From assembly GCF_039929605.1 (NCBI RefSeq), contig NZ_JBDSQX010000182.1:19419-83418 (forward strand): 64,000 bases of DNA, given 5' to 3'. The position numbers were made by a program, and so were the translations under genes. The notes beneath the pieces are model-generated. The model did no database searches, was not told the DNA's origin, and worked only from the letters and a program-made list of their open reading frames with translations. This document shows positions 38,442 to 46,870 of this stretch, in pieces. Every line of letters begins with the position of its first letter. Position 1 is the stretch's first letter. The stretch is from Pelomonas sp039929605 (GTDB lineage: Bacteria > Pseudomonadota > Gammaproteobacteria > Burkholderiales > Burkholderiaceae_C).

Positions 38442-40514
38442 ATGACCGACCCGACCCCGTTGAAGCTGCTCAACCGCGAACAAGCCATTCTTGAATTCAA
38501 CCGCCGCGTGCTGGCCCAGGCGCAACGCGAAGACGTGCCGCTGTTGGAGCGGCTGCGCTACATCTGCATCGTGTCGAGCAACCTGGACGAGTTTTTCGAA
38601 GTGCGCTTCGCCGACATGCTCGATGCCGCGCGCGACCCGCTGAGCCCGGTGACGAGCCAGGAGGTCGACCGCGTCGGCCGCGCCGCCCACACGCTGATCG
38701 ACGAGCAGTACCACGTCTTCAACGAGCAACTGACGCCGCTGCTGAAGAAGCGGCGCATCGTCGTGCTCAACCACGCCGACCGCGATGAGCCGCAGCGCGC
38801 CTGGGTGGACAAGTACTTCGAACGCGAGGTCAAGCCGCTGCTGGTGCCCGTGGGGCTGGATCCGGCCCACCCCTTCCCGCAGGTGGCCAACAAGTCGCTG
38901 CACTTCATCGCGCGGCTGTCGGGCAAGGACGCCTTCGGCCGCGACAACCGCATCGCCATCGTCAAGGTGCCGCGCGTGCTGCCGCGCGTCATCAAGCTGC
39001 CGGCCAATCTGAGCGATGGCCGCCAGGCGTTTGCACTGCTGACCAGTGTCATCCGCGCCCACCTGGAGGACCTGTTCCCGGGCCGCAAGGTCGAGGCCTT
39101 CTCGCAGTTCCGCGTCACGCGCGACTCCGACCTGGAGGTCGACGAAGAAGAGTTCGCCAACCTGCGCCATGCGCTGCGCTCGGGGCTGACGACGCGCCAC
39201 TTCGGCCGCGCGGTGCGGCTGGAGGTGGTCAACAGCTGCCCGGCCGAGTTGTCGGAGTTCCTGCTGCAGCAGTTCGGCCTGCCCGACGCGGCGCTGTACC
39301 GCGTCAACGGCCCGGTCAACCTGGTGCGCCTGAACGAGCTGATCGACCTGACCGATGCGCCGGCGCTGCGCTTCAAGCCCTATGAACCCGCCTGGCCGAC
39401 GGGCCGCCTGCCGCGCCACAAGTCCATCTTCGAGAAGCTGAAGAAGGGCGATGTGCTGCTGCACCATCCCTTCGAGAGCTTCGAGCCCGTCGTGGCGATG
39501 CTCCGCGAGGCCGTCAACGACCCCGACGTGCTGGCCATCAAGCAAACCATCTACCGCGCCGGTGCCAAGTCGGAGCTGATGGACCTGCTCATCGAGGCGT
39601 CGCGGCGTGGCAAGGAAGTGATGGTGGTTGTCGAACTGAAAGCGCGCTTCGACGAGGAGGCCAACATCAACTGGGCCGAGCGGCTGGAGGCCGTGGGCGC
39701 GCAAGTGGTCTACGGCATCGTCGGCTACAAGACCCACGCCAAGCTGCTGCTCATCACGCGCCGCGAAGGCAGCAAGTTGCGTCGTTATGGCCACATCTCG
39801 ACCGGCAACTACAACCCCAAGACGGCGCGCCTGTACACCGACCTCGGCCTGCTGACGGCCGACGGCGACCTGACGGCCGATGCCGATTCGGTGTTTCGCC
39901 AGCTCGCGTCGCTGGGCAAGTTCAAGGTGCCGCGGCGCATGCTGCTGGCGCCCTTCAACATGCACAGCCGCATGCTGGAGCTGCTCGGGCTTGTGGAGGC
40001 GGCAGCGCTCGGCGGCTACAAGGCGGCGCGTGTGGTCGTGAAGATCAATGCGCTGACCGACGCCGAGCTCATCCACGGCCTGCTGCGCGCGGCGCAGGCC
40101 GGCGCCAAGGTCGACCTCATCGTGCGCGGCGCCTGCATGCTGCCGCCGGGGCTGCCGGGCGTCAGCGAGAACATCGTCGTGCGCTCGGTGGTCGGCCGCT
40201 TTCTGGAGCACACGCGCATCTGCTATTTCCGCTGGGCCGAGGCGAAGGAAGGCGATGAAGGCGAGGCGCTGTTCCTGTCGAGCGCCGACTGGATGAGCCG
40301 CAACATGTTCCGCCGCATCGAGGTGGCCTGGCCGGTGCAGGACGTCCGCCTGCGCCAGCGCGTCATCGACGAGGCGCTGCAGCCCTATCTGCATGACACC
40401 ATGGACGCCTGGCAGCTCGGGCCCGATGGCCGCTCAGCGCGCATCAGTGACTGCGGCATCAGCGCGCAGCAGGCGCTGATGCAGCGCTACGGCAGCCCCC
40501 CCTACTCCACCTGA
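38442..40514 (+). CDS. ppk1: Polyphosphate kinase 1
   Basis: A 690-residue PPK1, the usual length. It catalyses reversible synthesis of polyphosphate from ATP. The N-terminal domain starts LLNREQAILEFNRRVL with RYICIVSSNLDEFFEVR. The two catalytic histidines are H432 in VGYKTHAKLLL and H451 in RRYGHISTGNYN. The C-terminal domain ends in LSSADWMSRNMFRRIEVAWPV. No ribosome-binding site is visible before the ATG at 38442. Downstream are the sixA-like phosphatase (14 bp gap) and, beyond the brnTA insertion, ppx in convergent orientation. Confidence 0.95.
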   Translation: MTDPTPLKLLNREQAILEFNRRVLAQAQREDVPLLERLRYICIVSSNLDEFFEVRFADMLDAARDPLSPVTSQEVDRVGRAAHTLIDEQYHVFNEQLTPLLKKRRIVVLNHADRDEPQRAWVDKYFEREVKPLLVPVGLDPAHPFPQVANKSLHFIARLSGKDAFGRDNRIAIVKVPRVLPRVIKLPANLSDGRQAFALLTSVIRAHLEDLFPGRKVEAFSQFRVTRDSDLEVDEEEFANLRHALRSGLTTRHFGRAVRLEVVNSCPAELSEFLLQQFGLPDAALYRVNGPVNLVRLNELIDLTDAPALRFKPYEPAWPTGRLPRHKSIFEKLKKGDVLLHHPFESFEPVVAMLREAVNDPDVLAIKQTIYRAGAKSELMDLLIEASRRGKEVMVVVELKARFDEEANINWAERLEAVGAQVVYGIVGYKTHAKLLLITRREGSKLRRYGHISTGNYNPKTARLYTDLGLLTADGDLTADADSVFRQLASLGKFKVPRRMLLAPFNMHSRMLELLGLVEAAALGGYKAARVVVKINALTDAELIHGLLRAAQAGAKVDLIVRGACMLPPGLPGVSENIVVRSVVGRFLEHTRICYFRWAEAKEGDEGEALFLSSADWMSRNMFRRIEVAWPVQDVRLRQRVIDEALQPYLHDTMDAWQLGPDGRSARISDCGISAQQALMQRYGSPPYST

Positions 40515-40528
40515 CCGGTTCTGCCCTC

Positions 40529-40990
40529 ATGGACCTGATCCTCTGGCGCCACGCCGAAGCCGAGATCCTCGCCGAGGGCCAGGACGACCTGCAGCGCGCC
40601 TTGACGCCCAAGGGCGAGCGCCAGGCGCGGCGCATGGCGGCCTGGCTCAACCACCGCCTGGCCGCGACGACGCGCGTGCTCGTCAGCCCCGCGCTGCGCT
40701 GCCGCCAGACGGCCGAGGCCCTGGGCCGCGAAGTGCGCATCGTGCCGACGCTGGCGCCGGACGCGCCCATCGCGGCGCTCATCGAAGCCTCGCGCTGGCC
40801 CAAGGCGAGCGAGCCAGTGCTGATCTGCGGCCACCAGCCGACGCTGGGCATGCTGGCTGCGCACCTGCTCGCCGGCGTGGAGCAGGACTGGGCCGTCAAG
40901 AAGGGCGCCGTCTGGTGGCTGCGCTGGCGCCAGCGCGACGGCGAGCCGGAGGTGACGCTGCACGCGGTGCAGGGGCCGGACGCGCTCTAG
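40529..40990 (+). CDS. SixA-like histidine phosphatase
   Basis: A 153-residue member of the histidine phosphatase (phosphoglycerate mutase-like) superfamily. The catalytic RHG-type motif is LWRHAEAE (residues 5-12), with SPALRCRQTAEAL and the second histidine in ICGHQPTLG. E. coli SixA removes phosphate from a histidine of phosphotransfer proteins; the length and ALTPKGERQA block fit. It lies 14 bp after ppk1, and its 3' end is duplicated at 41883-41955. Confidence 0.88.
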   Translation: MDLILWRHAEAEILAEGQDDLQRALTPKGERQARRMAAWLNHRLAATTRVLVSPALRCRQTAEALGREVRIVPTLAPDAPIAALIEASRWPKASEPVLICGHQPTLGMLAAHLLAGVEQDWAVKKGAVWWLRWRQRDGEPEVTLHAVQGPDAL

Positions 40991-41015
40991 GTGCTGCAGC
41001 CGGCGCCGTGGAGCG

Positions 41016-41315
41016 TTAGGCGCCGCGCGAATGCCGGGCCACGTACTTCAGCAGCACGCCATCCATGCGCGCCTGCCAGCCATCGCCGGTCGACTTGAAG
41101 TAGGCCACCACCTCCGGGCTGTAGCGCACCGAGACGAGCAGCTTCTTGTTCTCTGAGGTCGGCCGGCCCCGTCGGGCTTGCACGGGCACCATCTCCTTGA
41201 GCTGCCGGGGCGACAACGGTTGGGCGTCCGGGTCCGCCTTGGCCGCTGCGAGGATGGCGCGGTCTTCCTCGACTGAGGGCATGCGAACGACGGGTTTGTT
41301 AGATGTTTTCGACAT
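41016..41315 (-). CDS. brnA: BrnA family antitoxin
   Basis: A 99-residue antitoxin. The C-terminal half forms a ribbon-helix-helix DNA-binding segment (LLVSVRYSPEVVAYFKSTG, then DGWQARMDGVLLKYVARH). In the BrnTA system BrnA binds BrnT in a tetramer and represses the operon. The gene follows brnT with a 17-bp overlap. GC is slightly lower than in the neighbours, fitting acquisition. Confidence 0.92.
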   Translation of the reverse strand: MSKTSNKPVVRMPSVEEDRAILAAAKADPDAQPLSPRQLKEMVPVQARRGRPTSENKKLLVSVRYSPEVVAYFKSTGDGWQARMDGVLLKYVARHSRGA

Positions 41316-41568
41316 AGTGCTTCACCTCTCGACGAGTTGCAGGACGAAGGCTGATGACCCGGCGAACGTCACCACATTCCACAAAGGCCACGTAGTACAG
41401 CGTGTTGGTCTCGGGTGCGAGCGCCACCATGCGCAGCTCGCCGTACTCAAATCGACCATCGATCCAAACCAACGCGGAGTCCCAATCCAGTTCGGCCGCC
41501 AGCGACAGCGAGACACCGTGTTTGCTGACGTTGGTTCTGTCCTTGGCTGGATCGAATTCGATTTCCAT
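41299..41568 (-). CDS. brnT: BrnT family toxin
   Basis: An 89-residue ribonuclease toxin (RelE-like fold). It begins EIEFDPAKDRTNVSKHGVSL, the BrnT signature, and includes the conserved RMVALAPETNTLYYVAFVE and VRRVISLRPATRREVKHY. BrnT toxins cleave RNA and arrest growth until neutralised by BrnA. The ATG directly abuts a 26-bp palindrome and no Shine-Dalgarno sequence is present. Confidence 0.92.
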   Translation of the reverse strand: MEIEFDPAKDRTNVSKHGVSLSLAAELDWDSALVWIDGRFEYGELRMVALAPETNTLYYVAFVECGDVRRVISLRPATRREVKHYVENI

Positions 41569-41594
41569 CTATTTAATGTAGCTACATTAAATAG
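41569..41594 (-). promoter_or_regulatory. 26-bp perfect palindrome, brnTA operator
   Basis: The palindrome has the core TGTAGCTACA and AT-rich outer arms ATTTAA/TTAAAT. It ends next to the brnT ATG. It lies where the -10 region and ribosome-binding site would be, so BrnA bound there would block both. The 390-bp stretch 41569-41964 otherwise holds only gene remnants (next two entries). Confidence 0.8.
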
Positions 41595-41630
41595 GGGTGG
41601 TCAACGGAACTTTCCGCAGCCGGCCCGCTG

Positions 41631-41865
41631 TTACGCCACCACCAGCTCCAGCAACCCCGTCCGCGCCCAGGCCTCGGCCTCTTCCTTGAGCAGGTAGCGC
41701 GTGCGGGCACGTTCGACCGACCAGATCTTGGGTCAACGCAGTGTCAACTGCTTGCCGTCGTGCTCCAGCTTCGGGCTGCCGCTGGTCACCGGCGAGCGCA
41801 TGGCAGAGGATGAGGGCCAGGCGCAGGGCGATCAACGGGTCGAGCAGGCAGACGTCGGCCAGTTG
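41631..41865 (-). pseudogene. ppx 3'-end remnant
   Basis: This segment repeats the last ~238 bp of ppx (42453-42690) at roughly 85 percent identity, including the terminal TTACGCCACCACCA and the GCGCAGGGCGAT block. It has small indels that break the frame, so it is not translated as Ppx. It is followed at once by a sixA remnant, forming a duplicated copy of the sixA-ppx convergent junction. Confidence 0.85.
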
Positions 41866-41882
41866 CGATAGGCGCGCATCAT

Positions 41883-41955
41883 GCTGCGCTGGCGTCAGCG
41901 CGACGGCGAGCCCGAGGTGACACTGCACGCGGTGCAGGGGCTGGACGCGCTGTAG
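41883..41955 (+). pseudogene. sixA 3'-end remnant
   Basis: The last 73 bp of the sixA-like gene (40918-40990) recur here at about 93 percent identity, ending at the TAG. There is no start or body. Together with the ppx remnant it marks a duplicated junction. Confidence 0.88.
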
Positions 41956-41964
41956 CCGTTCAGC

Positions 41965-42369
41965 TCACAGGTGGCGCGTCTCGGGCGGCTGGTTCCACCA
42001 GTTGTTGTGCAGGCCGTCGAAGTAGGTGACCGGCGCGGCGATCAACTCCTCCGGCGTCGCGTTGTCCAGGCAATTGACCTTGACCGACACGAAGGCGCCT
42101 CCCATCTCCTCGATGGAGCCGTGGCCGTAGGAGCGCACACCGCAGGTCTTGCAGAACAGGTTGTGGATGCTGTCGGAGCCGAACTGGTAGTCGCTCTGCG
42201 CGTCCTCGCTCGTCAGCAGGCGAAACGCGTCGGGCTTCACGCTGGCGCTCCAGTTGCGCGTCTTGAAGCAGATGGAGCAGTTGCAGCGGCCGGTGCCGGC
42301 GGCGAGGTCGAGGTCGACTTCAAAGCGCACGGCCTTGCAGTGGCAGCTGCCGGTGTAGGTCTTGAGCAT
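41965..42369 (-). CDS. GFA family protein (glutathione-dependent formaldehyde-activating fold)
   Basis: A 134-residue protein with the GFA/CENP-V zinc-binding fold: GSCHCKAVRFEVD, then GRCNCSICFKTRNW and LFCKTCGVRSYGHG, supplying the zinc cysteines. Despite the name, true formaldehyde activation is established for only a few members (Gfa of Paracoccus). Function here unknown. It lies between the sixA remnant and ppx in the duplicated-junction region, on the minus strand. Confidence 0.9.
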   Translation of the reverse strand: MLKTYTGSCHCKAVRFEVDLDLAAGTGRCNCSICFKTRNWSASVKPDAFRLLTSEDAQSDYQFGSDSIHNLFCKTCGVRSYGHGSIEEMGGAFVSVKVNCLDNATPEELIAAPVTYFDGLHNNWWNQPPETRHL

Positions 42370-42453
42370 GGTGGTCTCGCGGTGGTTGAGGGCGGCTCAT
42401 CCTCGCGGGCATCCCCTGTCAGCGCATGACAGCAGGGCGGCTGTTGCCTGCCG

Positions 42454-43947
42454 TTACGCCACCACCAACTCCAGCAAGCCCGTGCGCGCCCAGGCCTCGG
42501 CCTCTTCCTTCAGGAGGTAGCGCGTGCGCACCTGTTCGCCCGACCAGCCCTTGGGGAAGCGCAGCGTCAGCTGCTTGCCCGCACGCTCCAGCTTCGGGCT
42601 GGCTGCCGCTACCGGCGTGCGCGCGTGGCAGAGGATGACGGCCAGGCGCAGGGCGATGAGCGGGTCCAGCAGGCTGGCGTCGGCCAGTTGAGACTCCAGC
42701 TTGCGCAGGCCGCCACGCTGGCCGAGCGCCAAGGTGGCCAGGCGCTGTAGCTGGTTGGTGGAGAAACCTGCCGCGTCCACATGGGCCAGCAGGTAGGCGC
42801 TGTGGCGGTGGTGGTCGTGGTGGGAGACCAGCATGCCGATCTCGTGCAGCGCAGCGGCCCAGCGCAGCTCGCGCAGCGGCTCGGGCAGGGGCTTGGGCAC
42901 CAGCTGGCGGTAGAGCTGCTCGGCCTGTGCCGCGACGCGCTCGGCCTGCGCCGTGTCGACGCCGAAGCGTTGCTGCAGCTCGGTGACCGAGTCGGCGCGC
43001 GGGTCCTGGGCACCTTTGGGCTGCAGGCGTTCGGCCAGGTCGAAGATGACGCCCTGGCGCAGGGCGCCCTTGGTGGGTTTCAGCTCGGCTATGCCGAACT
43101 GCGCCAGCAACGTGTAGAGGATGCACAGGCCACCGGCCACGACGGGGCGGCGGTCGTCCTTCAGGCCGGGCAGCTGCAGCTTGTCCTGCGAGCCGGCCGC
43201 GACGCATTGCTCGATGCACCAGCGCAGCGCGTCCATCGTGATGCGGCCATCCGTCTGGCCTGTGGCCGAGAGGATGTGCGACACCGCGCCCACCGTGCCC
43301 GAGGAGCCCAGCGCTTCCTTCCACAGATCGGCGCGGAACTGCGTCAGCGCCTCTTCCAACTCGGCGCCGGCCGCGACCTGGGCGGCGCGGAAGGCCTCTG
43401 CGGTGTAGACGCCATCGGCAAAGAAGCGCATCGACAGGCCGACGCTGCCGACGCCGAAGGACTCGGCAAGCAGCGGCTTGCGGCCACGGCCCAGGATCAT
43501 CTCGGTGGAGCGCCCGCCGATATCGATGACCAGGCGCGGCTTGTCAGACGGCTGCAGGCGCGCCACGCCGGCAAAGATGAGGCGGGCCTCCTCGCGGCCG
43601 GAGATGACCTCGACGGGATGGCCCAAAGCGGCCTCGGCGCGGGCCAGGAAGGCGTTGCGGTTGCGCGCCTCGCGCAGCGTCTGCGTGGCGACGGCGCGCA
43701 CGCGCTCGGGCGGGATGCCGACGAGCTGCGCGCCGAAGGCCGTCAGGCAGTCCAGGCCGCGCTGCATGGCGTCCTCGGTCAACATGCCTTCAGCATCGAG
43801 GCCAGCGCCCAGGCGCACGCTCTCCTTGATGTAGCTGACGCGCTGATAACGCTCGCCGCTGAGGCGGGCCAATTCGAGCCGGAAGCTGTTGGAACCGATG
43901 TCGATGGAGGCCCAGGGCTGGCTGTTCGAGTCGGGGCGCGTCGTCAT
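42454..43947 (-). CDS. ppx: Exopolyphosphatase Ppx/GppA
   Basis: A 497-residue enzyme of the Ppx/GppA family that removes terminal phosphates from polyphosphate or pppGpp. The ASKHA phosphate-binding motif is ASIDIGSNSFRLELARL, followed by the second RLVIDIGGRSTEMILG and the GVGSVGLSMRFFADG block. The C-terminal HD-like part includes EIGMLVSHHDHHRHSAYLL. The start at 43947 (MTTRPDSNSQ) excludes a longer low-quality frame. Facing ppk1 and sixA across the duplicated region. Confidence 0.93.
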   Translation of the reverse strand: MTTRPDSNSQPWASIDIGSNSFRLELARLSGERYQRVSYIKESVRLGAGLDAEGMLTEDAMQRGLDCLTAFGAQLVGIPPERVRAVATQTLREARNRNAFLARAEAALGHPVEVISGREEARLIFAGVARLQPSDKPRLVIDIGGRSTEMILGRGRKPLLAESFGVGSVGLSMRFFADGVYTAEAFRAAQVAAGAELEEALTQFRADLWKEALGSSGTVGAVSHILSATGQTDGRITMDALRWCIEQCVAAGSQDKLQLPGLKDDRRPVVAGGLCILYTLLAQFGIAELKPTKGALRQGVIFDLAERLQPKGAQDPRADSVTELQQRFGVDTAQAERVAAQAEQLYRQLVPKPLPEPLRELRWAAALHEIGMLVSHHDHHRHSAYLLAHVDAAGFSTNQLQRLATLALGQRGGLRKLESQLADASLLDPLIALRLAVILCHARTPVAAASPKLERAGKQLTLRFPKGWSGEQVRTRYLLKEEAEAWARTGLLELVVA

Positions 43948-44010
43948 GGGCGCGGATTGTCGGGGCAAAATTTGACGCTCCTTTGTAACCCCGTCCCCCC
44001 AGGAGCCCCC

Positions 44011-44874
44011 ATGTTGAAAGAAGAGATCGACAGCCTCGCCCCCGGACGCGATTTCAGCCGCCGTGGCTTCGTGCAGACCGCCGTAGGCAGTGGCTTCGCG
44101 GCCGCCGTGCTGCCGGTGACGGCGCAGACCATCACCACCGACGCCGCAGGCCTGGAGGCCGGCTCGGTCAGCATTCCGGTGGGCGATTTCAAAATGCCGG
44201 CCTACCGCGCCCAGCCGGCGGGCAAGAGGAACCTGCCGGTCATCCTGGTGGCCAGCGAGATCTTCGGCGTGCATGAGCACATCGCCGACATCTGCCGCCG
44301 CTTTGCCAAGCTGGGCTATCTGGCCATCGCGCCCGAGCTCTTCGTGCGCCACGGCAATGCCGGCGCGTACACGGAAATTCCCAAGCTGATCAGCGAAGTG
44401 GTCAGCAAGGCGAGCGACGCCCAGGTCAACGCCGACCTCGACGCCACCGTGGCCTGGGCCGCAGCCAACGGCGGCGACACGGCCAGACTGGGCATCACCG
44501 GCTTCTGCTGGGGCGGCCGCACGACCTGGGCCTATGCCGCGCACAACCCCAAGCTGACGGCCGGCGTGGCTTGGTACGGCCCGGTGGCGCGCAGCTACCA
44601 CCCGGGCGACAAGGCCGTCGTGGAACGCGCCGCCAGCATCCAGGCGCCGGTGCTGGGCCTGTACGGCGCGGTCGACAGCGGCATCCCGGTCGAGACGCTG
44701 ACGCAGCTGGAAGCGGCGCTGAAGGCGGCCGGCAACCTGAAGAGCGAGTTCGTCGTCTACCCCGACACGCCGCATGCCTTCAACGCCGACTACCGGCCCA
44801 GCTACCGCAAGGCGGCGGCCGACGACGGCTGGGCCAAGTGCCTCGCCTGGTTCAAGAAGAACGGCGTGGCCTGA
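44011..44874 (+). CDS. Dienelactone hydrolase family protein (Tat-exported)
   Basis: A 287-residue alpha/beta hydrolase. The N-terminus carries a twin-arginine-like signal (FSRRGFVQTAVGSGFAAAVL, residues 15-34), suggesting export. The catalytic triad is Cys in GFCWGG, Asp in GAVDSGIP and His in DTPHAFN, as in dienelactone hydrolases. True dienelactone substrates are not certain. The start ATG at 44011 has AGGAG nearby. It diverges from ppx. Confidence 0.9.
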   Translation: MLKEEIDSLAPGRDFSRRGFVQTAVGSGFAAAVLPVTAQTITTDAAGLEAGSVSIPVGDFKMPAYRAQPAGKRNLPVILVASEIFGVHEHIADICRRFAKLGYLAIAPELFVRHGNAGAYTEIPKLISEVVSKASDAQVNADLDATVAWAAANGGDTARLGITGFCWGGRTTWAYAAHNPKLTAGVAWYGPVARSYHPGDKAVVERAASIQAPVLGLYGAVDSGIPVETLTQLEAALKAAGNLKSEFVVYPDTPHAFNADYRPSYRKAAADDGWAKCLAWFKKNGVA

Positions 44875-44905
44875 GAACCTGCGAACAGGCAGAGACAATG
44901 CCCCG

Positions 44906-45688
44906 ATGACCCTTCTCTACATCGTGCTCGCCACCTTCGCGGGCGGCCTGCTGTCGGTGCTCGTCGCCGCGAGCCTCACGGTCGGCGTGCTGACCCACCT
45001 TGTGAAGAGCCTCGTCAGCCTGTCGGCCGGCATCCTGCTGGGCACCTCGCTGTTGAACGTGCTGCCCGAGGCCTTCGAGAGCCGCAGCGCCGCGCCGCAG
45101 ACGCTGTTCGCCGTGCTGCTCGGCGGCCTGCTGTTCTTCTGGCTGCTGGAGAAGGTGGAGCTCTACCGCCACGTGCACCACCACGAGGGTGACGGCCACC
45201 ACCACCACCATCACTTCGATGCTGAGCAGGCGGGCCGTGGCGGGCTGACCGTGCTGGTGGGCGACAGCATCCACAACTTCTGCGACGGCGCCATCATCGC
45301 GGCGGCCTTCCTGGCCGACACGCGGCTGGGTTTCGCGACGGCGCTGGCCATCGTCGCGCATGAGATCCCGCAAGAGGTGGGCGACTACATCGTGCTGCTG
45401 AACGCCGGCTTCAGCCGTGCCAAGGCACTGTTGTTCAACGCCATCTCGGGCATGGCGGCGGTCGTCGGCGGCGTGCTGGGCTACTTCCTGATCGGCGGTT
45501 TCGAGGGCGTGCTGCCGTATCTGCTGGTGCTGGCGTCCAGCAGCTTCATCTACATCTCGGTGGCCGACCTGCTGCCGCAGCTGCAGCAGCGCCTGGCGTG
45601 GCGCGACACCTTTGCCCAGGTCGCCTGGCTGGCCGTGGGCCTGGCCGTGGCGTTTGCGGTGTCGCAACTGCTGCATGGAACTCATTGA
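44906..45688 (+). CDS. ZIP family metal transporter
   Basis: A 260-residue permease with eight membrane helices. The metal site is in helix 4 (GDSIHNFCDGAIIAAAF) and helix 5 (AIVAHEIPQEVGDY). Between helices 3 and 4 is a histidine-rich loop (HVHHHEG and HHHHHHFD, residues 90-110), typical of Zn2+/Fe2+ importers. It precedes an AraC-type regulator gene with a 14-bp overlap, so regulation by that gene is plausible. Confidence 0.92.
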   Translation: MTLLYIVLATFAGGLLSVLVAASLTVGVLTHLVKSLVSLSAGILLGTSLLNVLPEAFESRSAAPQTLFAVLLGGLLFFWLLEKVELYRHVHHHEGDGHHHHHHFDAEQAGRGGLTVLVGDSIHNFCDGAIIAAAFLADTRLGFATALAIVAHEIPQEVGDYIVLLNAGFSRAKALLFNAISGMAAVVGGVLGYFLIGGFEGVLPYLLVLASSSFIYISVADLLPQLQQRLAWRDTFAQVAWLAVGLAVAFAVSQLLHGTH

Positions 45689-46754
45689 CGCAGCGCTGCG
45701 CGGCGCCCTCGTGGCGCTGCTGATGCTGCTCGTCGCCATCCTCGCGCCGCAGTGGCGGCATGCCCGTCATGCCGACCTCGTGCGTGTGACGACCGCGTTG
45801 GCGCTGTCGTTGGTCGTGCAGGCGGTGTCTGCCTCGCCGTGGGTCGAGCACCGGCTGAGCTGCGCGGCGCAGTCGCCCGGCATCGGCCTGTCGCTGGGCG
45901 CGGCGGTGCTGTTCTGGCTGTTTGCGCGCGCGGTGTTCGAAGACGGCTTCCAGCTGCGCGCCTGGCATGGCGCACTTTGGGCGGGGGTCGTGGCGTTCGG
46001 CGCGTCCATCTGCCAGTGGGCGGGCTGGTGGCCGGCATTCGCGCTGCTGCGCGCGGTGCCCATCGTCTTCACGCTGCTGGGCCTGGCCGCCGTGGTCGGG
46101 CCGTGGCGTGTGGACCTGGTCGAGAAGCGGCGGCGCTGGCGAGGCGTCGTGGTGGGCGGCGGTGCGGTCTATGCCCTCGTCATGGTGAGCCTGCGCATCC
46201 GCTCGGCCGACGGCAACCTGAGCAGCGGCGGCGCTCTGGGCGACGTGGCCATGATGCTGGTGCTGACCAGCCTCATCGCCTGGCGGCTGCTGGCGCCGCG
46301 CGCGCAGGGGCTGTGGGGCGAGGGCGCGCCGCCGCGGCCCGCACCGACCGTACCACCCACACCGGCCACACCGGCCATACCGCCGCCAGCGGCCGACCCG
46401 CAGGACCAGGCCGTGGCCACGGCGCTCACCCGGCTGATGAACGAGGGCCGTGGCTACGCGCAGGAGGGCCTGAGCCTGGCCGGCCTAGCCGAGCAGCTCG
46501 GCACGCCAGAGTACCGGCTGCGCCGCGTCATCAACCAGGGCCTGGGCCATCGCAACTTCACGGCCTACGTGAACGGCCTGCGGCTGCTTGAAGCCAAGCG
46601 CCGCCTGGCCGACCCCGCCCAGCGTGCGCTGCCGGTGCTGACGATTGCACTGGACGTCGGCTTCGGCTCCATCGGCCCCTTCAACCGCGCCTTCAAGGCC
46701 GACACGGGGCTGACGCCGACGGAATTTCGCCAGAACGCGCTGGCCGATTCCTGA
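45675..46754 (+). CDS. Membrane-anchored AraC family regulator
   Basis: A 359-residue protein with an N-terminal membrane domain of about six helices (residues 1-215) and a C-terminal AraC DNA-binding domain (about 260-355; LSLAGLAEQLGTPEYRLRRVIN and the IALDVGFGSIGPFNRAFKADTG second helix-turn-helix). A proline-rich linker (PAPTVPPTPATPAIPPPA) joins them. Such membrane AraC regulators sense envelope or small-molecule signals. It overlaps the ZIP gene by 14 bp; two small hairpins follow (46755-46771 and 46786-46812). Confidence 0.88.
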   Translation: MELIDAALRGALVALLMLLVAILAPQWRHARHADLVRVTTALALSLVVQAVSASPWVEHRLSCAAQSPGIGLSLGAAVLFWLFARAVFEDGFQLRAWHGALWAGVVAFGASICQWAGWWPAFALLRAVPIVFTLLGLAAVVGPWRVDLVEKRRRWRGVVVGGGAVYALVMVSLRIRSADGNLSSGGALGDVAMMLVLTSLIAWRLLAPRAQGLWGEGAPPRPAPTVPPTPATPAIPPPAADPQDQAVATALTRLMNEGRGYAQEGLSLAGLAEQLGTPEYRLRRVINQGLGHRNFTAYVNGLRLLEAKRRLADPAQRALPVLTIALDVGFGSIGPFNRAFKADTGLTPTEFRQNALADS

Positions 46755-46812
46755 AAACGGCATCGCCGTTTCGCTAAATAGCGCGCCGAAACCTGCAAAG
46801 CGCGGGTTTCGG
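46755..46812 (+). terminator. Two stem-loops after the AraC regulator
   Basis: AAACGGC/GCCGTTT (46755-46771, 3-nt loop) begins directly after the stop. A second hairpin, CCGAAACC/GGTTTCGG, spans 46786-46812. Neither has a long T-run, so termination is likely but not certain. Confidence 0.5.
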
Positions 46813-46870
46813 CCAGACAGGGCGTCGTCGGGCGCCGAGGCTGACGGCTTCTCAACTCCAGGGAGTCTTC

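Noticed and set aside
41587..41928. 113-residue minus-strand open frame over the remnant region
   Set aside because: It is a frame-broken copy of the Ppx C-terminus joined to a sixA fragment and is not an independent gene.
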